Source: Symsagittifera roscoffensis (Eukaryota; Xenacoelomorpha; Acoela; Convolutidae). Taken from it: a stretch of 64,000 bases of DNA. The stretch is taken from the NCBI RefSeq assembly GCF_963678635.1, contig NC_087068.1, positions 60,140,872 to 60,204,871 of the forward strand, written 5' to 3'. Positions 10,315 to 17,371 of this stretch are shown here, in pieces. The first letter of the stretch is position 1. Each line of letters opens with the position of its first letter. The notes beneath the pieces were generated by a model, which saw only the letters and a program-made list of their open reading frames with translations, did not search any database and was not told the DNA's origin. The position numbers and the translations under genes were made by a program.

Positions 10315-12120
10315 TTAGTCGTCGGGGAAAAAACCGTGGGGGAAGATGTCGTGAATTAGTTCTGAAGTTGTTAGTAGTTTAGCTAAGATGCGGATGATAT
10401 TTTTAGTCTGAAGCAGTGGCCAAAGCAATTGGAGTGCCTTGATAGTGGTTAGTTCTTCAGTGCCAACTGCAAACTCATAAGGTGTGTTTTGGATTAGATT
10501 ATATAATTTGTGATTGAATTTAGTGTTGTGGATGAATTCTAAAATTGGGATTTCTATAGGTTGTACAAACTCGTGCGGGATAAGGAAGGGTCGGGATTCT
10601 TCGGCGTTGAAGGTCTTGGTGATGGGACAGAAGATGTACATTTGGGTTATGGGGTCATAATTACGAAGAATACCATGGAGGTTAGTGTCTTTAATACAAT
10701 ATGTGAAATTTAGGAAAAATGGTGAAGTGTATTTGGAATTAATGAATTGAAAACGATGGTGTGGTTGTCTAGAGGGTGTGTGTAGGTCAAAGTGATTTTG
10801 GATGAAGCGATAATAACTATATGTGTGGGTTTGTTTAGTGCGCAACATAATATCGTGTGAGCAGTGTAAATCTCTTTCGTGTGGTGCAAGGAAATGAAAG
10901 GTTAGTGAAAATATTTGGAAGCGTTCTTTAAAACTTTCGTATGCTTGTGTGTCTGTTAGTGCTTCTGAAATAATGTGATCAAACTTTCGGTCGAAGATGT
11001 TTAGTGTAAATATGTATGGTGTCTTGATGAAAAATTTCTCGGTAATTTGTGGATTAGCGAAGCGATCGTCGTCTAAGAATTGATCTTGGTTAGCTCTGAT
11101 GATGTTGTGATCATAGTATTCGAGTGTATATTCGTTAGCTCTAGGTGCAGTGTGTGTTTTTAGTGATTTTTTATATCCAACGTAAGTAAATTGTCTAGGT
11201 GTTAGTGGTGTAGTGAGTCGATATAGCATGTCCGTATTTCGCTCTATATCGATGTGAGTGTTAGATAAAGGTAAGCAAAGAGGGTTAGTAAAATGATAAT
11301 ATGAGGTCCAAGAGAGAGTGGGCATTAAAACGTATTCATCTACAAAGTTGCGTGTTTCGTTAGTGTCGTGGGGGGTGTTTAAGGTGTATTGTGGGAATGA
11401 GGGTAAGGTGATGGCTAAAAATTCTTTTGTGTTAGTATGCTTGGGGTGGTTGATGTATTCACGGGCTGTTCCTGGTTTTGCTGGGAAAGGATGGTTGGGG
11501 AACTTTCTTTTAAAAGTGCGGTAAGCTCTATTAGTGTTGAGTGAAGATTCAGTGGATGTGGATGATGGTGCTAATGATTCAGTATAATTTGAAGAGGGTG
11601 TAGGGGTAGGGGGGTTGGATGAATTTATTGTGGAGGAGATTTGGTTTATGGTTGGGGTATTAAGGTGGTAGGGTTGTTGTTGAAGGGTAATAAAATTATC
11701 TAGCTCTGGGGAGATTCGGGGGGTGTCTGGAGAATGAGATGATTGGTCAGAATGGTATGAGGAGTAGGTTGGGGTAACTTGGGAAGCATAAGAGGGTGTG
11801 GGAGTGATTGGGTCAGGGTTATTGGATAATATGGGTTGAAAAGGGGGTTGAGAAAAATTAGAAGAATTATGAAAATTATTGGATGGGGATGGTTCTGAGT
11901 CGGCAAATTCATCGGGGGTTTCAATATTCGGGTTATTGAGTTGTGAGATGGAATATAAAACTGAGATGTGTGAATTAGTGTCGGAATTCATGCCTGATGT
12001 TACATTACTAGATGGAAAATCGGGTGGCGGAAAAGCAAAAAGTGGTATTATTGGGATTGGAGAGGTAAGATTGGTTGGGTGGGAATTTGATCGGTGTAGT
12101 GATCCAAGTTGGCGGCTCAT
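10315..12120 (-). CDS. 601-residue protein of unknown function, last ORF of provirus
   Basis: I do not recognise this protein. Residues 1 to about 190 are dominated by Ser, Thr, Pro and Asn and look disordered. From about 195 the composition becomes globular, rich in aromatic residues, His and Phe/Tyr, with no obvious transmembrane segment, signal peptide or metal-binding motif; it ends in FFPDD. The start codon overlaps the stop of the upstream envelope frame in an ATGA tetramer (12117-12120), a common termination-reinitiation arrangement. The region is intact here but the older relative at 33385 is truncated just before it, so its conservation cannot be tested in this window. A tegument-, matrix- or accessory-type role is possible; this is guesswork. 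Confidence 0.85.
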   Translation of the reverse strand: MSRQLGSLHRSNSHPTNLTSPIPIIPLFAFPPPDFPSSNVTSGMNSDTNSHISVLYSISQLNNPNIETPDEFADSEPSPSNNFHNSSNFSQPPFQPILSNNPDPITPTPSYASQVTPTYSSYHSDQSSHSPDTPRISPELDNFITLQQQPYHLNTPTINQISSTINSSNPPTPTPSSNYTESLAPSSTSTESSLNTNRAYRTFKRKFPNHPFPAKPGTAREYINHPKHTNTKEFLAITLPSFPQYTLNTPHDTNETRNFVDEYVLMPTLSWTSYYHFTNPLCLPLSNTHIDIERNTDMLYRLTTPLTPRQFTYVGYKKSLKTHTAPRANEYTLEYYDHNIIRANQDQFLDDDRFANPQITEKFFIKTPYIFTLNIFDRKFDHIISEALTDTQAYESFKERFQIFSLTFHFLAPHERDLHCSHDIMLRTKQTHTYSYYRFIQNHFDLHTPSRQPHHRFQFINSKYTSPFFLNFTYCIKDTNLHGILRNYDPITQMYIFCPITKTFNAEESRPFLIPHEFVQPIEIPILEFIHNTKFNHKLYNLIQNTPYEFAVGTEELTTIKALQLLWPLLQTKNIIRILAKLLTTSELIHDIFPHGFFPDD

Positions 12121-13484
12121 CGTGGGCTAAAAAAATGATTATTTTGAGACTGAAAAGCGGTGGTATGGGGTTGTTCAATAATTTGTTCATAAGTATTATC
12201 ATCTTGTGACTGGTGTGTCATTATATGTTGAATGGGACTTTGTGATGTGGTGAGTCGAAAATTTGGATTATGTGTGATGGCTAAATTTCGAAAATTTCGT
12301 GGGACTAGGGATAGTGGATGGTTATTTGGTAGGGGTGGTAATTGTGGTGCCGTTGGCGTTATGTCTACATTGTTATGTTCTTCGTCGTATGTATTTTGTC
12401 GTGTTGCTATTTTTGTGTTATATTCCTTTATTTGTGCGTCTAAAAGAATTTTGTTTATAGATGTAGAAAAGATTCCAAAAAATCCTGCAAAGAGTATGCG
12501 TGCTACACTTGCTTGTCGATTGACTTGTGTGTGTATTGCACATGTGTTGTAGATTCCTTTTAAAAGTGAGAAAAGAAATCCAATAAAGTTAAACATTGCG
12601 TATAAAATAGTCAATTTTTCTAAGATGTAGTAGGGCCATCCTAGAAAATCGAGGATCTCATTTTTGAGTGTAACAAAGCTAAAAATGTTAATTGGTGATA
12701 TATCTTGGGGACGGTATTTTTCACCGTTTAGATATATATAATCTTTAATGTCTTTAAAATATCCGCTATAGTCTTGCGTGTAGATATCGGCAAATCCTGC
12801 GGTTTCTGCAAGTTTGCGTAAATTTTGGTCTATTGATTGTCTTTGTATAGTGTCCATTTGTGTTAATAATTCTTGGAATTGTTGTGTTCTAATGTGATGT
12901 TGAATATCTGATTTTGAATAGATTCCTATTGATTGTAAGTCTATATTTGGGTTTCGAGCAATAGCGCGAATGCTTTCTGGTGAAAATTTTTTGAGTGATT
13001 GCATTAATGTGGGATATGGAGTGAGAAGATAATATTTATTTTCATCAGGGTTTAGTTGTACTACATTGTGGCTGTTTTCTGATCCACATGGGACTGCGGT
13101 ATCCCAGAAATAGGTTCTTCGTGAAAGTGTATCCACGAAATGTACTTTATTCTTATAAAAGATAGGGATTCTTTTATAACATCGTTTATCTTCAAAAACG
13201 TATAGTGGTGATACTTTTTTAGTACAAGTATAAAACCATAAGATGTTTCCTTCATAGTCTAAAAAATTTGATTTATTTCCAGATAATAAGTATCCTGCAT
13301 AGGGTATTTTTAATACTGCTAGTGCAAGTGATTGTAATATTTGTGTTCGTTCTAATTCGCATAGTTGGTGTAGTGTTTCTAATTCGGAGAGTGACATTTC
13401 TTGAAAAATTCGGCTAATTGTATAATCTAGTTTCATATCTAAATGAATATCATAGTGGATATTACCGAAATATGTAGTATTCAT
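12117..13484 (-). CDS. Envelope glycoprotein, C-terminal part with transmembrane anchor
   Basis: 455 residues from the first ATG; the frame is actually open from 13529, overlapping the end of the upstream envelope frame by 11 bases. Residues 1-280 look like an ectodomain with several cysteines (41, 87, 102, 133). A strong transmembrane segment lies at about 286-308, a second hydrophobic stretch at about 328-342, and a polar Pro/Asn/Gln-rich tail follows. The continuous older copy (34006-34700) indicates that this is the second half of one protein whose first half is 13519-14736. The Cys and Tyr/Pro-rich pattern around residues 60-140 recalls class III glycoproteins of chuvirus-like negative-strand RNA viruses captured by other LTR elements; this is pattern recognition only. 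Expected location: the surface of virus-like particles or the host membrane. Confidence 0.8.
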   Translation of the reverse strand: MNTTYFGNIHYDIHLDMKLDYTISRIFQEMSLSELETLHQLCELERTQILQSLALAVLKIPYAGYLLSGNKSNFLDYEGNILWFYTCTKKVSPLYVFEDKRCYKRIPIFYKNKVHFVDTLSRRTYFWDTAVPCGSENSHNVVQLNPDENKYYLLTPYPTLMQSLKKFSPESIRAIARNPNIDLQSIGIYSKSDIQHHIRTQQFQELLTQMDTIQRQSIDQNLRKLAETAGFADIYTQDYSGYFKDIKDYIYLNGEKYRPQDISPINIFSFVTLKNEILDFLGWPYYILEKLTILYAMFNFIGFLFSLLKGIYNTCAIHTQVNRQASVARILFAGFFGIFSTSINKILLDAQIKEYNTKIATRQNTYDEEHNNVDITPTAPQLPPLPNNHPLSLVPRNFRNLAITHNPNFRLTTSQSPIQHIMTHQSQDDNTYEQIIEQPHTTAFQSQNNHFFSPR

Positions 13485-13518
13485 TAGTGATAATTCTTGT
13501 AAGCGTGTGCTTCTGGTG

Positions 13519-14736
13519 TCATGGGGGTTTTAGATGTCCACCAGGTTGTCCGTTGCTTTTTTCAAAATTAACTGGTATATAGGATGTTCCTTCGTTTAGA
13601 GGATGACCTGTGGCATATGGGTCGATTTTTACTTTTCCAGTGGTCATGTCGAATCCTTTTTCGTATTCAACTAATATTTCAGAGTATTGTGTTCTGTGAA
13701 GTGGATTCCTGTATTTACATGCAAGTTCTGTTTCTTGATATATTTGAAAACGTGTCAATTTATTTTCTATATTGTCTATGTTTCTGAAATTAGAACTTAG
13801 TTTTCGTGATGGATGGACTTGTTCATATGGAATTGATTGTATAAAATATTTTTCGTGAAATTTTATCATACGAGCGTGTATTTTTGCTACTTGAAATGTT
13901 GTACATGTATCTTCGGGGAACCAAACAATTGTTGCTTGTGTTCTCGTTGTAGGGTCGCAATAACCTTGATCATTTTTACAAGGTAATCGGATTCCTTGAT
14001 AGATCATTGTATTATCTGATAAATCTCGTGTTAGTTGTATTTTTTCGAGTTGTATTTTCCAATCGAAAAACATTATTTCTTGGTATCCTTTATTTTTTGT
14101 GTCTGCTTTGCAGTTTGATGGGTCATTTATACCAATGTGTGGTATCCAATGTTTATCGTGTAGGTCATAGGTTAATCGTCCGTGTGCGCCGTTATACGGG
14201 TATTTTTCGTCTAGTTTTATATGTCCTTGGTGTCTTTCAAGTTGTGATTGATGTACACAGTCTGGAAAAACTTGAAAATTAACTAACTTTCTTTGGGAGT
14301 TTTTATTTCGTGTGATGTTTAGTCTAAGTAATTCATTTTTACAATCGTCGGGATTGAGATGTAAAAGACGTTCTATATTACTTTGATAGAATGATTCATG
14401 GTCAAGTCGGTTTTTGTTTCCGTTCGAGACTTGTGAACAATGTACTTTCTTTTCGGAAAATGTTGCTGTGAATTTATAACCTGTAACTGTTGTTGCTCGG
14501 GCTTTTGAATAGAGTGTTGCTATTACATCTGTGGTTTCTATAGCTTGTGGTTCTGTTTCACATTGTGATACTTGATTTATTGCATATTTATGTAGTGTTT
14601 TTTGTTCATTTTCTTCACAATCGTAATGTGTTACTAATAAATCTTGTGGTCCTGTACGAGGAGAAGGGTTTATGTTTTGATTTGAGATTACTAGAAAAAG
14701 GAGTGGGAGAAAAATTAATAATTTTAGAATATACAT
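13519..14736 (-). CDS. Envelope glycoprotein, N-terminal part with signal peptide
   Basis: 405 residues. The first 18 or so (MYILKLLIFLPLLFLVIS) form a classical signal peptide, followed by a cysteine-bearing ectodomain (for example C40, C59, C100 in a VHCSQVSNGN context) and several Asn-X-Ser/Thr sites. No transmembrane anchor is present; it comes from the next frame (12117-13529). The ATG lies inside the last codons of the preceding ATG-less ORF. The frame closes with TGA at 13519-13521 next to a run of five C, offset by one base from the continuing frame. In the older relative the same junction reads through, so the break is young or an assembly error. Likely role: receptor binding or fusion for particle spread. 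Confidence 0.85.
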   Translation of the reverse strand: MYILKLLIFLPLLFLVISNQNINPSPRTGPQDLLVTHYDCEENEQKTLHKYAINQVSQCETEPQAIETTDVIATLYSKARATTVTGYKFTATFSEKKVHCSQVSNGNKNRLDHESFYQSNIERLLHLNPDDCKNELLRLNITRNKNSQRKLVNFQVFPDCVHQSQLERHQGHIKLDEKYPYNGAHGRLTYDLHDKHWIPHIGINDPSNCKADTKNKGYQEIMFFDWKIQLEKIQLTRDLSDNTMIYQGIRLPCKNDQGYCDPTTRTQATIVWFPEDTCTTFQVAKIHARMIKFHEKYFIQSIPYEQVHPSRKLSSNFRNIDNIENKLTRFQIYQETELACKYRNPLHRTQYSEILVEYEKGFDMTTGKVKIDPYATGHPLNEGTSYIPVNFEKSNGQPGGHLKPP

Positions 14737-15860
14737 GTGTATGATAATCCTGAGTACGGATTATAAAATGTAATGTAGCCAATTGTGTTTTTGGTATATC
14801 TGTCGTATTTGTATATTACTTCAGTAGTTATAAACGGTGGTGGTAGTGACTGAGCTGTTATGTTAGGTGGATTTAATGGGTAGGGATGTTGGGTAATATT
14901 ATTTAACTTAACTGTGATTTCAAACTTTAATTGTAAACTGTTTTGTTGGAGTATTTGAATATTGTGATCACGGATATCGTTGTGAATATCTTGGCGATAT
15001 TGTAATCTATTAAGTGCCCAGTTATGAAGGCGGTTACTTTCTTGATGTTGTCCAAATAGTGGTGGAGGTGCTGTAAATGTATTCCAATCTAGTCTTAAAG
15101 GAATATTTATTGATGATTGTTCTCGATATCTGGCGTCGAGATTATTTGGAAAATTTAAGTTAAAAGGTGGTGGTGAAATCTTGCTTATTGATGGTGTTGA
15201 TGGTAGTGATAATGTTTCTGGTAGTGATGAGGATGTTGTTGTATCCGTAGAAATATCTATGGGGTCATTGACTAAATTTGGTTCACCTTGTGTAAATGAA
15301 TGTGTAGTCCAATATGGAAATCGTGATGTTTGGTTTGTAGGGTTGAAAGGATTTTCACGTATTTGCTCAGATGTTGGTGTTGAACCTAAGTAATCTGATG
15401 GTAGGCTTGAGGTGCTACGTTGTGAAAGAAGCGTAGGGGTTTCTGGTAATATACCAATGGGGTTTTCTGGAGTGTTTTGTGATGGGGATTGAGGTATATC
15501 AAAATGAACTCGGGGAGTTTGAAAATTTCTGTTTCGTCGAGGATGTATAATTTGTCTATTTATTTCGACTGTATTTTGGTTTTGACTAGGATTTCTTATT
15601 CTACTTAGTTCTTGTGGTAGTGTTGGGTATAGGTTATATGTTGGTTCGCTTAGAGGTGCTTGTCGTTGAACTGGTTCTAGTGGTTCTGATAAACGAGCAT
15701 GTCGTTCTTCAAAAGTGTATGGATTGTCTTGAAAAGAAATTCGTGTAGATGTTTGAGGATTTTGAGTAATTGAAGGTGGTGTTTGGTTATCTTGGGATGA
15801 TGTCGGTGAAGACTGATTCTGTGACTGTTGGGTAGTAATTTTTGATGGATTTTTGAATTG
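14724..15860 (-). CDS. Hidden 378-codon ORF without ATG (orfC)
   Basis: On the minus strand, codons from 15860 to 14727 run without a stop and end in TAA at 14724-14726. I checked every codon. The frame has no ATG, CTG, TTG or GTG, so start-codon-based ORF finding misses it. The product would have about 240 residues rich in Ser, Thr, Pro, Gln and Asn, then a more globular C-terminal part of about 135. It begins right after the stop of orfB (15866) and ends 11 bases after the envelope ATG. The older copy has a matching frame (FQDNPYTFEERHA, DARYRE, RLDWNT are shared) and there an ATG follows the orfB stop by a few bases. So the ORF is ancestral, and here it must use a non-AUG start (an ATT lies at 15837-15839), re-initiation or splicing, or has lost its start. 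Function unknown. Confidence 0.8.
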   Translation of the reverse strand, partial: QFKNPSKITTQQSQNQSSPTSSQDNQTPPSITQNPQTSTRISFQDNPYTFEERHARLSEPLEPVQRQAPLSEPTYNLYPTLPQELSRIRNPSQNQNTVEINRQIIHPRRNRNFQTPRVHFDIPQSPSQNTPENPIGILPETPTLLSQRSTSSLPSDYLGSTPTSEQIRENPFNPTNQTSRFPYWTTHSFTQGEPNLVNDPIDISTDTTTSSSLPETLSLPSTPSISKISPPPFNLNFPNNLDARYREQSSINIPLRLDWNTFTAPPPLFGQHQESNRLHNWALNRLQYRQDIHNDIRDHNIQILQQNSLQLKFEITVKLNNITQHPYPLNPPNITAQSLPPPFITTEVIYKYDRYTKNTIGYITFYNPYSGLSYTCIF

Positions 15861-15865
15861 TTACT

Positions 15866-16054
15866 TTAGTGGGAAGGTTTATGTTTATTATAGTATTCTT
15901 CCAAAAAAAGAATTAGAAGGATTGTTGCTAGGGCAAATGTGAAGATTGCTTTCTTTATACATTTACATATTGTCAAAATGAGGGATGATAAAAATGTTAT
16001 GAAAATTACAAACAATAAAAAAATATCGGTTCTACTGAAAATTGTTCGTATCAT
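15866..16054 (-). CDS. Small hydrophobic membrane protein orfB
   Basis: 62 residues with two hydrophobic stretches (about 10-30 and 36-51) separated by CKCIKK, then a short polar tail. It fits a small double-spanning membrane or viroporin-like protein, but function is not known. Its ATG overlaps the stop of orfA in an ATGA tetramer (16051-16054). The older copy encodes a clear homologue (36586 downward) with the same FSRTDI start region and CKCIKKAI core, so the protein is real. In that copy a one-base deletion near the end fuses it to the orfC frame. Confidence 0.75.
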   Translation of the reverse strand: MIRTIFSRTDIFLLFVIFITFLSSLILTICKCIKKAIFTFALATILLILFLEEYYNKHKPSH

Positions 16055-16281
16055 TTAGACAAGTTGTATAAATCGTACCTGTGGATATAATCAAGGGTTT
16101 TGGAAAGTTGGAGGAATAGTTCGAGTATAGTGTAGAAAATTAAAAAAATGTTACAAAAAATGATTAGGATTATTAGAAAAGATTCAAGTATATCAAAAAG
16201 AAATATTATAAAGGTTTCAAGTATTGTAAAAAAATGTTTAAGATTTATGAGTATTTGAGTAACTGATTGAGAGAAGAGCAT
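16051..16281 (-). CDS. Small hydrophobic membrane protein orfA
   Basis: 76 residues beginning MLFSQSV; residues about 17-58 are almost entirely Ile, Leu and Phe, so one or two membrane spans are likely, followed by a Tyr-rich tail. The older copy has a 53-residue counterpart (36667-36828) that keeps the MLFSQ start and an FCN element, which supports translation from this ATG. It is the first gene of the 3' block, 600 bp after the pol frame closes, and is coupled to orfB by an ATGA overlap. No family recognised. Confidence 0.7.
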   Translation of the reverse strand: MLFSQSVTQILINLKHFFTILETFIIFLFDILESFLIILIIFCNIFLIFYTILELFLQLSKTLDYIHRYDLYNLSK

Positions 16282-16282
16282 T

Positions 16283-16879
16283 TAAGAAATGATCTCTTGG
16301 TCGAATATTTTTTGCTGTTTGAGGCGATTTTCTAGTGTGGTCGGATTATTTATTAGTTTTTTGACAAGTGGGTTGAGTTTTGTAAAAAATTGTTGGGGGC
16401 AATTTTCATAGTGACTGGGAGGTCGTCTTTTTCTTTATTTTTGTTTGTCAAATGATCCGGGGTATGGTGAGATTTTTATACTTTAGGCTAATTAAAATGT
16501 TCATTTTGTTACTTCAGGCTAAGTTAACAAATTTGCTTTGGGGGTATTCGTGGTCTGAGTTGGGGAAATATTGTTGATCTTTGGGTTATTAGATAAGGGA
16601 GGGGTACGGTATTATGGTGATATTTATTTTAGTTGTCAAGTTGGAGTGGTTTGCTTATTTTTGACCTGGAGGTCGTAAAGTTATAGTTATAGATGTGCCT
16701 GGAGTTCTATATGATTCGTCTAATTGGTCTTAGTTTGAGTTAGAGAAAGTGACGGGTTGGATGAATCCTATTGGTCTATTTTGAACTAGAATTATTACGT
16801 ACTTGTCAGCATGTTATTTTGAAAAATGTAAATGAAAAATGTTTCGAAGGTTTCAAGATAGTGAAGTATAATGTTAAAA
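16283..16879 (-). other. Non-coding gap between pol and the 3' gene block
   Basis: About 600 bp without a coding frame on the element strand. A corresponding gap exists in the older copy (about 36830-37430). It is a plausible place for a splice acceptor or internal promoter feeding the downstream genes; no specific signal was identified. Confidence 0.5.
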
Positions 16880-17371
16880 TTACTTTTGAAATTCCACTTT
16901 CTTTAAAATTTTAGATTGGGGGATGAATATTTTATAGTTTTTACGTGGTTGATTTCGGAGTCTTGTTGTTTTTCTATTTTCTGATTTGTCGATTTGTTCT
17001 TGGGGTATTATTTGTTCGGTCATTTTTCTATTTTTTCTTTGTTTTGGAGATTCTTTATGGTTTTGTGTATTGTTTTTGGTGGCGGTTGGTTTTGTGTTTT
17101 GATTTTCGGTGGGGTTATCATTTTGTTCTGTGTTTTTCAGATGTGGTTCATTTTGAATGATTTTTAATCCTGTGAAAGAATATAATTGAGTTAATTCGCG
17201 GAGTGCGTATTCTTTTGGGTAATAAGGTAGTAGGTTGTTTCGATGTTGAACGATTTCTTTTTTGTTTGAGTCGGTAATTTTATATGTGACATCAGTGGGT
17301 TTTGCAATTATTTGGTATGGTCCTTTTCGAAGGGGTTGTAATTTTTTAGAAATTCCCTTTTGAGTATTAAA
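16880..17371 (-). pseudogene. Integrase C-terminal GPY/F-like tail in shifted frame
   Basis: This frame, offset by -1 from the long gag-pol ORF, is open from 17371 to a TAA at 16880-16882. It begins with the part missing from the pol ORF: KGPYQIIAK, a TYKITD segment and QHRNNLLPYY, together matching the GPY/F module that follows the DDE core in Ty3/gypsy integrases. A Lys/Asn/Gln-rich tail of about 100 residues follows. The pol ORF leaves this frame near an A6 run at 17342-17347 (TTTCTAAAAAAT on the element strand). The older copy has one more base just upstream of the same A6 run and needs no shift, so a one-base loss or assembly error in this copy is the likeliest cause; a programmed -1 shift is the alternative. 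Confidence 0.75.

Noticed and set aside
12008-12202. Overlapping minus-strand ORFs within envelope and the last ORF (also 11700-11924)
   Set aside because: Shadow frames of the long real ORFs; Pro/Ile-rich translations without features and no conservation.
15861-16054. -1 ribosomal frameshift from orfB into orfC
   Set aside because: A TAA in the orfC frame at 15861-15863 would stop any ribosome shifting before the orfB stop.
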